From: an uncultured Calothrix sp.
Lineage (GTDB): Bacteria; Cyanobacteriota; Cyanobacteriia; Cyanobacteriales; Nostocaceae
Direction of reading: 5' to 3'
NCBI GenBank assembly: GCA_937884685.1
Contig: CAKZYM010000715.1
Coordinates: 1 to 10,316 of the forward strand
DNA length: 10,316 nucleotides
The notes below the pieces were generated by a model. The model had not been told where the DNA came from and did not search any database. It worked only from the letters and a program-made list of their open reading frames with translations. Shown in pieces: positions 1 through 5,991 of this stretch; positions within the stretch are counted from its first letter, which is position 1, and every line of letters begins with the position of its first letter. The position numbers were made by a program, and so were the translations under genes.

Positions 1-942
1 TTTCGTCAAGTTATATTTTCGACTCTAGAAGATTACTTTCTCATATCATCACCGTCGGAAATAATTCAAGCTATACGCTTAATTAATAGCGTAGTTGATG
101 AAGCAATTGCTCGGTGTTTTGACAGTTATACACAGCAAAGAATTGAAGAATTAGAAAATTTACAACATCAATTAACTCTACATAATCAAGAGTTAACTCG
201 GTTTGTTCGCACTTCTCAAGAGAATATATCTTTTTTAGCCCACGAATTAAAAAGTCCTTTAACATCAATCATTGGCTATTCTGATTTGTTTTTACGAATA
301 CAAAAGCAGAAAGCTGAAGTCAAGAATACCTACGGAAATTTAGAACATATTGAGAAAGTATTAAATAGTGGTAGAAAATTATTACGTTTGATAAACAACG
401 CATTAGAAATTTCTCGTTTGGAAGCAGGAGAATCAAAGCTGAACTTAAAATCAATTAATCCTCGTCTATTAATTGAAGAAGTCAGCGGAATGTTAGAAAC
501 TTCTTTAGGAACAAAGAATATTGAAATTATCCTTCATCTTCAAAAAGCTCCTGAGAGAGTAGTCACAGATGCGTTAAAGTTGGAGCAAGTTGTTACTAAT
601 ATTCTCAGTAATGCAATTCGCTATACAGAATCTGGAGCAATTGAAATTACTTGCGAGACTGTAGATGATAGTAAATGGAAAATTATAATTTCAGATACAG
701 GAATTGGTATTTCCGAAGAAGACTTATCGAATATTTTTAATCCTTACTATCGTGCTATTTCAGTAGCCGAATCTTGTATGATAGATGGAACTGGTTTAGG
801 TTTAGCAATAGTTTCGCAGCTTATAGAAGTTATTAAAGGTGAAATTAAAGTAGATTCTGTATTGGGAAATGGTTCTATTTTTACGATTAACTTACCATTG
901 GAAATACAGTTATCAGTGAACAGTGAGCAATTATCAGAATGA
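1..942 (+). CDS. Sensor histidine kinase, 5'-truncated by the window edge
   Basis: The frame is open from base 1 to the TGA at 940-942, giving 313 residues; the true start lies outside the window. Residues about 1-60 form a helical region that resembles the RsbRD-type N-terminal domain seen in some cyanobacterial kinases (a guess from general character). A coiled linker follows, then the HisKA dimerisation helix with the H-box FLAHELKSPLTSIIGY, whose phospho-acceptor is His81. The HATPase domain shows an N-box (QVVTNILSNAIRY, about 196-208), G1 (DTGIGIS, about 232-238), an F-box (IFNPYYR) and G2 (GTGLGLAI, about 263-270), so the catalytic core is complete. It should autophosphorylate His81 and pass phosphate to a response regulator; none is in view, so the signal and target are unknown. 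The last 11 residues (QLSVNSEQLSE) are encoded by heptanucleotide repeats and are probably not an ancestral part of the protein. It converges with rnc. Confidence 0.93.
   Translation, partial: FRQVIFSTLEDYFLISSPSEIIQAIRLINSVVDEAIARCFDSYTQQRIEELENLQHQLTLHNQELTRFVRTSQENISFLAHELKSPLTSIIGYSDLFLRIQKQKAEVKNTYGNLEHIEKVLNSGRKLLRLINNALEISRLEAGESKLNLKSINPRLLIEEVSGMLETSLGTKNIEIILHLQKAPERVVTDALKLEQVVTNILSNAIRYTESGAIEITCETVDDSKWKIIISDTGIGISEEDLSNIFNPYYRAISVAESCMIDGTGLGLAIVSQLIEVIKGEIKVDSVLGNGSIFTINLPLEIQLSVNSEQLSE
907..941 (+). repeat. Heptanucleotide tandem repeat inside the 3' end of the kinase gene
   Basis: Five degenerate 7-mers in tandem, with units such as CAGTTAT, CAGTGAA and CAGTGAG. They lie in the kinase reading frame and encode residues 303-313; the terminal unit CAGAATG plus one base supplies the TGA stop. 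The units match the array at 7344-7392 read on the opposite strand (ATAACTG, TTCACTG). Such 7-bp STRRs are well known in heterocystous cyanobacteria. Confidence 0.85.
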
Positions 943-975
943 ATCCTTATCCTTTTACAATTAAAGAATATTACT

Positions 976-1013
976 TTTTTATATAGTTGCTTTTACTATG
1001 GTGTATATAAAAA
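976..1013. terminator. AT-rich inverted repeat between convergent genes, possible bidirectional terminator
   Basis: The left arm TTTTTATATAGT (976-987) can pair with ACTAT (995-999) plus TATATAAAAA (1004-1013), leaving a few unpaired bases in the right arm. T-runs flank the structure on both strands. It sits between the convergent stops of the histidine kinase and rnc, where a shared terminator would be expected. The stem lacks GC pairs, so termination is inferred from place and symmetry only. Confidence 0.35.
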
Positions 1014-1020
1014 TATTTTT

Positions 1021-1048
1021 TCAATGCCCAATACCCTATTCCCAATTT
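1021..1048. repeat. Heptanucleotide repeat abutting the rnc stop codon
   Basis: Four degenerate 7-mers (TCAATGC, CCAATAC, CCTATTC, CCAATTT) end one base before the rnc stop triplet at 1049-1051. They belong to the same sequence family as the array at 5334-5368. Confidence 0.75.
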
Positions 1049-1792
1049 TTAAATAAAACCTTCTTTTTCTAAGTTAATCAAAGCATTATTTGCAGCGTTT
1101 TTTTTTGATTCTTTGATATTTTTACCTTTACCTTCTCCGTATTTTTGATTGTCTACAAATACTTCACAGAGAAATTCTGGAGCGTGAGCAGCACCACCTG
1201 TTCTTGTAGTCTGATAATTGGGGAGATTCGGTGGATTTTGGGGAATATGACGCTGTACCCATACCTGAAACTGATTTATTGAGTCAAGATTTGAACGAAC
1301 TTCTACTATTTCTTCCGGAACTGAATCAAATAGCGGTTCAACAACATTACGCAATACTTCAATATCCGAGTTATTGTCAAGATAATAGGCTGCAATAATC
1401 GCTTCAAAAGTGCTACTGAGTAGATTGGGATTTTTATATCCCCCTTCACGAATAGCACCTTTACCAAGCAGCATTTTTTTATCTAAACCTACCTCTAAAG
1501 CAAACCGTGATAATTGCTTTTCATCTACAAGAGCAGAGCGTCTGCGAGTTAATTTATCTTCTCCAATATCTGGATGACGACGATAAAGATAATCTCCACT
1601 CAAATAAGTTAATAAAGCATCACCTAAAAATTCTAATCGCTCATTATGTTCTCCCGAATTAGGATTTTCATGAACGTAGGAACGATGGGTAAGCGCATTC
1701 AGCAAAAGCGAATTATCATTAAATTTTGCGTTTTGGATAACTTCTGCTAATTTCTCTTGTTTACGAATCATTTCTGCTGATTTAGAAGACAT
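1049..1792 (-). CDS. rnc: Ribonuclease III
   Basis: This endonuclease cleaves double-stranded RNA, as in rRNA maturation and sense/antisense duplex processing. The 247-residue length is usual for the family. The N-terminal RNase III domain carries the signature NERLEFLGDALL at about residues 50-61, whose E51, E54 and D58 match the family metal-site residues. A C-terminal dsRNA-binding domain (about 172-245) ends with the typical basic helix ESKKNAANNAL. The usual ADxxEA motif reads SSTFEA: the Glu (about 130) is kept but the metal-binding Asp (E. coli D114) is Ser, and the position matching E. coli E100 appears to be Ala. Cyanobacteria carry several RNase III paralogues, so this may be typical of one lineage. 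The ATG at 1792 is preferred to the TTG six bases upstream (1798); neither has a clear Shine-Dalgarno sequence. It is divergent from chlD. Confidence 0.95.
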   Translation of the reverse strand: MSSKSAEMIRKQEKLAEVIQNAKFNDNSLLLNALTHRSYVHENPNSGEHNERLEFLGDALLTYLSGDYLYRRHPDIGEDKLTRRRSALVDEKQLSRFALEVGLDKKMLLGKGAIREGGYKNPNLLSSTFEAIIAAYYLDNNSDIEVLRNVVEPLFDSVPEEIVEVRSNLDSINQFQVWVQRHIPQNPPNLPNYQTTRTGGAAHAPEFLCEVFVDNQKYGEGKGKNIKESKKNAANNALINLEKEGFI

Positions 1793-2040
1793 TAACAATA
1801 TTCAAATATTCTAAGTAGCGTATTTCAGAGTAATTATTCTAGCTTAAGTTCATCAAAACACTTGAAATTGAGATGATTATTTAAGAAATGTCTGAGTGTC
1901 GTCTAGCAGTACCACATATTTGATTTTTTGTTCAAAAGAATTTTTAAATTATTACTTGAACCTTGATTTTAATTATTTATTTGGAATTATTTGAATCAAG
2001 TTTGGTAAGCTAAAGAATTAGACTAACTATTATGTAAAAA
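1793..2040. promoter_or_regulatory. Divergent spacer between rnc and chlD
   Basis: This 248-bp, very AT-rich stretch has no plausible ORF and must carry the start signals of rnc (leftward) and chlD (rightward). A TATTAT at 2028-2033 lies only seven bases before the chlD ATG, which would imply a leaderless transcript; a TTGGTA at 2002-2007 is 20 bp upstream of it, a long spacing. No firm promoter can be named. No HIP1 site or heptamer array occurs here. Confidence 0.5.
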
Positions 2041-4071
2041 ATGGCTGCATCCACTGTTAATTCGACTTTTACCACTTTTCCCTTAACTGCTGTAGTTGGT
2101 CAAGAAGCGATTAAATTAGCTTTACTATTAGCAGCTGTCGATCCAGAATTGGGAGGAGTGGCGATCGCCGGACGAAGAGGAACCGCAAAGTCAGTGATGG
2201 CAAGAGCTATCCACGCTTTGCTACCACCAATCGAAGTAGTAAAGGATTCTATCAGTAACTGTAATCCCGATAAACCAGAAGAATGGGACGATTTATCTAG
2301 AGACGTTAAATTAAACGTCTCGGATGTAGAAACCGAAATTATCTCCGCACCATTTTTACAAATACCTCTCGGAGTCACCGAAGATAGACTTTTGGGTTCG
2401 GTAGATGTAGAAAAATCTGTCAAGCAAGGAGATACTGTATTTCAGCCCGGTTTACTCGCAGCAGCAAATCGAGGTGTGCTGTATGTAGATGAAATCAATC
2501 TTTTAGATGACCAAATTAGCAACCAACTTTTAACAGTATTATCCGAAGGACGAAACCAAATCGAACGAGAAGGAATTAGTTTTCAACATCCTTGTAAATC
2601 ATTATTTATTGCTACCTACAATCCAGAAGAAGGAAGTCTCCGAGAGCATTTACTCGATAGAATTGCCATTTCCCTTTCCGCCGATGGTGTTTTAGGATTA
2701 GACGATAGAGTACAAGCAGTAGACCAAGCAATTGCTTATTCACGCTCCCCCCAGGAATTTCTCCAACAGTACAACGAAGATATAGATTCCATCAAAACTC
2801 AAATTGTTTTAGCAAGAGAATGGTTGAAAGAAGTTACCATCAGCCAAGAACAAATTAATTACCTTGTCGAAGAAGCAATTCGTGGTGTAGTCCAGGGACA
2901 TCGCGCAGAACTATTTGCAGTTAGAGTAGCCAAAGCATCCGCAGCACTCGACGGACGCAATCAAGTTAACCCAGAAGACCTGCGTCGTGCTGTGGAATTA
3001 GTCATAGTACCCCGCGCAACCGTAATTCAAACACCACCAGAAGAAGAACAGCAACCACCACCACCCCCACCACAACAAAACCAAGAAGAACCAGAAGACG
3101 AATCCGAACAAGAGCAAGAAGAACAGGAAGAACAAGAACAGGAAGAACAAGACCAGGAACAAGAACCACCGGGAATTCCCGAAGAATTTATCTTTGACCC
3201 AGAAGGTGTAGTTTTAGACGAAAGCGTTCTGTACTTTGCTCAAACATCCCAACGTCAAGGAAACTCCGGAAGTCGCGGTTTGATATTTTCCGACGACAGG
3301 GGACGCTACATCAAACCCATGCTACCCAAAGGAAAAGTTCGTCGCATCGCAGTAGATGCGACATTACGAGCTGCAGCACCATATCAAAAAGCACGAAGAC
3401 AAAGATATCCCGGTCGAAACGTCATCGTCGAGCAAGGGGATATTCGTGCAAAAAGACTAGCGAGAAAAGCCGGAGCATTAGTAATATTTGTCGTGGATGC
3501 TTCCGGTTCAATGGCATTAAATCGAATGCAATCAGCCAAAGGAGCGGTAATGCAGTTATTAACCGAAGCATACCAAAACCGCGACCAGGTAGCCCTAATT
3601 CCCTTCCGAGGAGAGCAAGCAGAAGTAGTATTACCCCCTACACGTTCCATCACCTTAGCCCGTACCCGCTTAGAGAAAATGCCTTGTGGAGGAGGTTCAC
3701 CACTAGCTCATGGCTTAACCCAAGCCGCTCACGTCGGCTTAAACGCACAAAGAAGCGGAGACATCGGACAAGTAGTTATAGTAGCCATCACCGACGGACG
3801 CGGTAACATTTCTTTGTCTCGCTCATTAGGAGAACCCCAAGAACCAGGAGAAAAGCCAGATATCAAAGGGGAATTATTAGAAGTAGCAGGTAAAATTCGC
3901 GCTTTAGGAATTCAATTATTAGTAATCGACACCGAAAGTAAATTTGTGTCAACAGGATTCGCGAAAGAATTGGCTAAAAACGCTGGAGGTAAATATTATC
4001 ACCTGCCAAAAGCTACAGATAAAGCCATTGCTGCGATGACCAAAGGTGCGATTGCAGATTTGAAAATGTAG
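2041..4071 (+). CDS. chlD: Magnesium-chelatase subunit ChlD
   Basis: ChlD is the platform subunit of the ATP-dependent ChlI-ChlD-ChlH chelatase, which inserts Mg2+ into protoporphyrin IX as the first committed step to chlorophyll. The 676-residue protein has three parts. Residues about 12-325 form an AAA+ domain like ChlI, with Walker A GRRGTAKS (44-51) and Walker B LYVDE (147-151), so the P-loop is intact. Residues about 331-380 are a low-complexity linker, first proline-rich (PPPPPP) and then almost only Glu and Gln. The C-terminal von Willebrand A (integrin-I) domain has a MIDAS site DASGS at 486-490 and TDG at 584-586. The ATG at 2041 fits the family N-terminus; no Shine-Dalgarno sequence is seen. 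ChlI and ChlH are not in the window, so no chelatase operon is present. A heptamer repeat starts directly after the TAG stop. Confidence 0.97.
   Translation: MAASTVNSTFTTFPLTAVVGQEAIKLALLLAAVDPELGGVAIAGRRGTAKSVMARAIHALLPPIEVVKDSISNCNPDKPEEWDDLSRDVKLNVSDVETEIISAPFLQIPLGVTEDRLLGSVDVEKSVKQGDTVFQPGLLAAANRGVLYVDEINLLDDQISNQLLTVLSEGRNQIEREGISFQHPCKSLFIATYNPEEGSLREHLLDRIAISLSADGVLGLDDRVQAVDQAIAYSRSPQEFLQQYNEDIDSIKTQIVLAREWLKEVTISQEQINYLVEEAIRGVVQGHRAELFAVRVAKASAALDGRNQVNPEDLRRAVELVIVPRATVIQTPPEEEQQPPPPPPQQNQEEPEDESEQEQEEQEEQEQEEQDQEQEPPGIPEEFIFDPEGVVLDESVLYFAQTSQRQGNSGSRGLIFSDDRGRYIKPMLPKGKVRRIAVDATLRAAAPYQKARRQRYPGRNVIVEQGDIRAKRLARKAGALVIFVVDASGSMALNRMQSAKGAVMQLLTEAYQNRDQVALIPFRGEQAEVVLPPTRSITLARTRLEKMPCGGGSPLAHGLTQAAHVGLNAQRSGDIGQVVIVAITDGRGNISLSRSLGEPQEPGEKPDIKGELLEVAGKIRALGIQLLVIDTESKFVSTGFAKELAKNAGGKYYHLPKATDKAIAAMTKGAIADLKM
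2161..2168. repeat. HIP1 octamer
   Basis: GCGATCGC inside chlD. This palindrome is hugely over-represented in many cyanobacterial genomes and supports the taxonomic reading. Confidence 0.9.
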
Positions 4072-4092
4072 TTGGTAATTGGTAATTGGTAA
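4072..4092. repeat. Perfect triple heptamer TTGGTAA after the chlD stop
   Basis: Three exact copies of TTGGTAA start on the base after the chlD TAG (4069-4071). This is another member of the 7-bp STRR class found at gene ends throughout the window. Confidence 0.85.
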
Positions 4093-4102
4093 TTTAATAT
4101 TC

Positions 4103-4273
4103 GTAGGTTGGGTCGAAGGTCGTGTTAGCGAAGCGTGTCCGGTAGGACATAACCCAACAATGCGATGATTTTTGCTAATTTCCGATGAGTTCAAAATATT
4201 GATGTTGGGTTACGACGCAAAACAAATTAATCGATTAATAATTTAATATTGTCGTGCGTCTAACCCAACCTAC
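4103..4273. repeat. REP-like hairpin pair, copy 1
   Basis: Two inverted-repeat hairpins form one unit. The first (4103-4158) starts with GTAG, then a GTTGGGT stem closed by ACCCAAC, with a long loop that holds a nested small repeat. The second (4204-4273) pairs GTTGGGTTACGACGCA with TGCGTCTAACCCAAC, leaving one bulged C, and ends in CTAC, the complement of GTAG. REP sequences of enterobacteria likewise have a GTAG-type tetranucleotide 5' of an imperfect hairpin and occur as inverted pairs (BIMEs). The loops differ strongly from copies 2 and 3 while the stems are kept. The unit starts 32 bp after the chlD stop and may protect or end its mRNA (inference). Confidence 0.8.
4124..4150. repeat. Small dispersed repeat nested in REP copy 1
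   Basis: A block beginning GTTAGCGAAGCGTGTCC and ending GGACAT lies in the loop of the first hairpin. It contains its own small stem, TGTCC (4136-4140) with GGACA (4145-4149), around a four-base loop. The same block occurs at 5163-5188 in copy 3 with a different loop, and is absent from copy 2. It resembles the small dispersed repeats described in Nostoc-type genomes, which often sit inside other repeats. Confidence 0.65.
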
Positions 4274-4309
4274 AATTAAAATAATTGTATTTAAATATTT
4301 TTTGAATTA

Positions 4310-4350
4310 AAAACACCATTATATTCGGTATTATTTGAGCATATTTGTAG
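4310..4350. repeat. Leader direct repeat upstream of REP copy 2
   Basis: Matches 5106-5147 almost base for base and ends in TTTGTAG. In copy 3 the REP hairpin follows at once. Here 26 bp intervene (4351-4376), ending in a second TTTGTAG (4370-4376), before the hairpin stem begins. Confidence 0.8.
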
Positions 4351-4372
4351 TATTAAAAAAGCCCCACAGTTT

Positions 4373-4533
4373 GTAGGTTGGGTTGAACGAAGAGAAACCC
4401 AACATCCACCATGACAACAAACAATCTATGTCCAGTAATTCATTATTAAATCAAAGTATCGATGTTGGGTTACGACGCAATTTCAATAAGAAGGTTAATA
4501 ATTAAATATTATCGTGCGTCTAACCCAACCTAC
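4373..4533. repeat. REP-like hairpin pair, copy 2
   Basis: GTAG (4373-4376) is followed by a compact hairpin: GTTGGGTT (4377-4384) pairs with AACCCAAC (4396-4403) across an 11-base loop. The small dispersed repeat of copies 1 and 3 is missing, so this is the simplest form of the first hairpin. The second hairpin (4464-4533) has the same GTTGGGTTACGACGCA / TGCGTCTAACCCAAC arms and terminal CTAC as the other copies. It sits just downstream of the RAYT stop. Confidence 0.8.
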
Positions 4534-4544
4534 GATTAATACGA

Positions 4545-5087
4545 TTACTCATTCCCCACCCAATCAGGAAATTCTAATTCTACCCCTGCACCCCAATCAA
4601 TATCATAAACACCTCGTTTAACATCGCTATGAAAACTTGAATATTTCCAATCTTTCGGTGCTGTTACATATCCATGTTTCACTGGATTGTAATGAATGTA
4701 ATCCATATGGTAATTAAAATCTGCTTCATCGCGGATTTGATGTTCCCAAAAACGACGTTGCCAAACTCCTTGTTCTTTTTTACTTTGTCGCGATGCAGAT
4801 ATTTTTCCTTTATACTTTGGATGACACAGCCGACTAAAACCACCTTTAATCAAACTCCAACGAGTAGAAAAATCATTCTCATTTGTCGGTAAAGTCCAAA
4901 TACAATGCAAATGTTCGGGTAAAATTACGATTGCGTCGATTTTGAAAGGATGATTCTTAATTACTTGTTTAAATACCTTTCGTAGCAACACAATATTTTC
5001 TTCATCACACAGAAATTTGCGGCGATTGTGAGTAACAACTGTGAAAAAGAAAGTACCTCCTTCTATTTTGGCTCTACGGTATTCCAT
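4545..5087 (-). CDS. REP-associated tyrosine transposase (RAYT, Y1-Tnp family)
   Basis: RAYTs are single-strand DNA nucleases related to IS200/IS605 TnpA; they bind and cut REP sequences with one catalytic tyrosine. The 180-residue protein is full length. It starts EYRRAKIEGGTFFFTVVTHN, very like the E. coli RAYT (TnpA-REP, YafM) as remembered. The HUH-type metal site is PEHLHCIW, with His59 and His61. The catalytic tyrosine should be Tyr130 in MDYIHYNPVKHGYV, the counterpart of E. coli Tyr115. The conserved block VWQRRFWEHQIRDEADF (about 108-124) and the C-terminal WKYSSFHSDV and YDIDWG motifs are present, so no key residue is missing. The ATG at 5087 matches the family start; no Shine-Dalgarno sequence is visible. 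REP pairs flank it on both sides, which fits its expected substrate. Confidence 0.93.
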   Translation of the reverse strand: MEYRRAKIEGGTFFFTVVTHNRRKFLCDEENIVLLRKVFKQVIKNHPFKIDAIVILPEHLHCIWTLPTNENDFSTRWSLIKGGFSRLCHPKYKGKISASRQSKKEQGVWQRRFWEHQIRDEADFNYHMDYIHYNPVKHGYVTAPKDWKYSSFHSDVKRGVYDIDWGAGVELEFPDWVGNE

Positions 5088-5105
5088 TTATTCGATTAGA
5101 TAAAT

Positions 5106-5147
5106 AAAACACCATTATATTCGGTATTATTTGAATCATATTTGTAG
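5106..5147. repeat. Leader direct repeat upstream of REP copy 3
   Basis: Counterpart of 4310-4350, running directly into the GTAG of copy 3. It lies just upstream of the RAYT start codon, so it probably also holds that gene's promoter region, although no clear promoter is visible. Confidence 0.8.
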
Positions 5148-5326
5148 GTTGGGTTGAGGAACGTTAGCGAAGCGTGTCCGAAGGACATAACCCAACATCC
5201 ACCATGAGAGCAAACAATTTATGTCGAGTAATTCGTTATTAAATCAAAATATCGATGTTGGGTTACGACGCAATTTCAATAAGAAGGTTAATCATCCAAA
5301 TTTATCGTGCGTCTAACCCAACCTAC
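5144..5326. repeat. REP-like hairpin pair, copy 3
   Basis: GTAG (5144-5147), stem GTTGGGTT (5148-5155) and AACCCAAC (5189-5196) with the nested small repeat in the loop, then a second hairpin at 5257-5326 ending in CTAC. The region between hairpins and the second hairpin are nearly identical to copy 2, with differences concentrated in the loop near 5292-5303. The bulged C in the second stem is the same in all three copies. Confidence 0.8.
5163..5188. repeat. Small dispersed repeat nested in REP copy 3
   Basis: Same block as 4124-4150: GTTAGCGAAGCGTGTCC, a three-base loop (GAA instead of GGTA), then GGACAT. The stem TGTCC/GGACA is kept while the loop changes in both length and sequence. Confidence 0.65.
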
Positions 5327-5333
5327 CATCTCA

Positions 5334-5368
5334 CCAATGCCCCATGCCCAAAGCCCAATTCCCTAATC
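5334..5368. repeat. Heptanucleotide repeat overlapping the pentapeptide gene's stop
   Basis: Five degenerate 7-mers such as CCAATGC, CCCATGC and CCAATTC. The last unit (CCTAATC, 5362-5368) contains, on the minus strand, the final Asp codon and the TAG stop of the pentapeptide-repeat gene. Confidence 0.8.
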
Positions 5369-5977
5369 TTCAAAAATCGCTCCTCGTAACTGCAATTCAA
5401 ACTTCATCCGATTAGAAATACCCGTATTCCACCCGAATCGAGCATTATCAACTGTAGCGTCGGAAAAATCGGTATGAGAAAGATTTGCTCCTAATAAATG
5501 AGCATTGCTGAGATTAGCATGATTCAAAGTAGCATAGCTAAGATTCGTACCTAATAAAAATGCATTGCTAAGATTAGCTTCTCGTAAATCAGCATCTCTG
5601 AGAATGCTACCGCTTAAAATCGCTTTTTGTAAGTTAGCTTTTCGTAAATCAGTTCTTTTCAAAATTGCCAGACAGAAATTTGCACCTTTGAGATTCGCTC
5701 CTCGAAGCACAGCAAGACTAAGGTTTGCATTACTAAAATCAAAACCTTCTAAATTACTGTTGTTTTTTAAATTACAGCTTAAATGATTTTCTTCCAAACC
5801 AGCATCCATTAACTGGGCTTCATTTAAACGTATATAGCTCAAATCTGTACCGCTTAAATCAACACCATTTAAATTAATATCCGTAAATCTTCTGTCTACC
5901 GTAACGTTATGCTCGTCAATCTTGTTAATGCTAGATGCCCTAAACACAAATGGTAGTTGATTGTCAACTGTATTCAT
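5363..5977 (-). CDS. Pentapeptide-repeat protein
   Basis: A 204-residue protein. After a non-repetitive N-terminus (1-30), residues 31-180 form 30 consecutive five-residue units of the A(D/N)LXX type with Leu or Phe at the central position. Only Lys71 and Val176 depart from Leu/Phe in the register, and there is no gap. Such repeats fold as a right-handed quadrilateral beta-helix; 30 units give about 7.5 coils. The C-terminal tail FGWNTGISNRMKFELQLRGA is a cap-like ending common in cyanobacterial members. There is no signal peptide or membrane segment, so it is probably cytoplasmic. The molecular role is unknown: some family members mimic DNA and protect gyrase, but most cyanobacterial ones have no assigned function. 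The ATG at 5977 starts the frame, with no Shine-Dalgarno sequence seen. Its stop lies in a heptamer repeat. Confidence 0.9.
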   Translation of the reverse strand: MNTVDNQLPFVFRASSINKIDEHNVTVDRRFTDINLNGVDLSGTDLSYIRLNEAQLMDAGLEENHLSCNLKNNSNLEGFDFSNANLSLAVLRGANLKGANFCLAILKRTDLRKANLQKAILSGSILRDADLREANLSNAFLLGTNLSYATLNHANLSNAHLLGANLSHTDFSDATVDNARFGWNTGISNRMKFELQLRGAIFED

Positions 5978-5991
5978 TCGAGTATTTCTGT

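Larger units (their letters stand above)
4310..5326. mobile_element. REPtron-like locus: RAYT gene between direct copies of a REP pair
   Basis: The RAYT gene at 4545-5087 is bracketed by two direct repeats, 4310-4533 and 5106-5326. Each consists of a roughly 41-bp leader (starting AAAACACCATTATATTCGG) and a two-hairpin REP unit. Outside two indels the copies appear close to 90% identical by eye. The gene's stop lies 12 bp from the left REP pair, and its start lies 57 bp from the right REP pair and 19 bp from that copy's leader. RAYTs act on REP single strands through a GTAG-type tetranucleotide. Whether the whole unit moves, or the gene only spreads REPs around itself, cannot be told from one locus; no target-site duplication was identified at the outer ends. 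Confidence 0.7.

Noticed and set aside
286..942. A separate 218-residue kinase fragment starting at TTG 286
   Set aside because: The frame is open to base 1 and the region before 286 encodes the H-box with the phospho-acceptor His; the gene simply begins outside the window.
1793..1798. TTG start six bases upstream of the rnc ATG
   Set aside because: The ATG at 1792 is in frame, gives a normal length, and neither start has a ribosome site; ATG is preferred.
2100..2423. A 107-codon frame antisense to chlD
   Set aside because: It overlaps the AAA+ domain with intact motifs on the plus strand, and its translation resembles no family.
3031..3180. Frameshift or assembly error in the Gln/Glu/Pro-rich part of chlD
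   Set aside because: The frame is uninterrupted on both sides and a proline-rich plus acidic linker between the AAA+ and VWA domains is normal for ChlD.
3384..3653. An 89-codon frame antisense to chlD
   Set aside because: Lies opposite the VWA domain; no recognisable product or start signals.
4103..5326. CRISPR array
   Set aside because: Only three repeats, with palindromic hairpins of about 30-70 bp, unequal spacing and a gene in between; no regular spacers and no cas genes.
5565..5786. Open frame on the plus strand with repeated short basic and hydrophobic motifs
   Set aside because: It lies antisense to the pentapeptide array, whose 15-bp periodic composition keeps the opposite strand open and makes its translation look repetitive.
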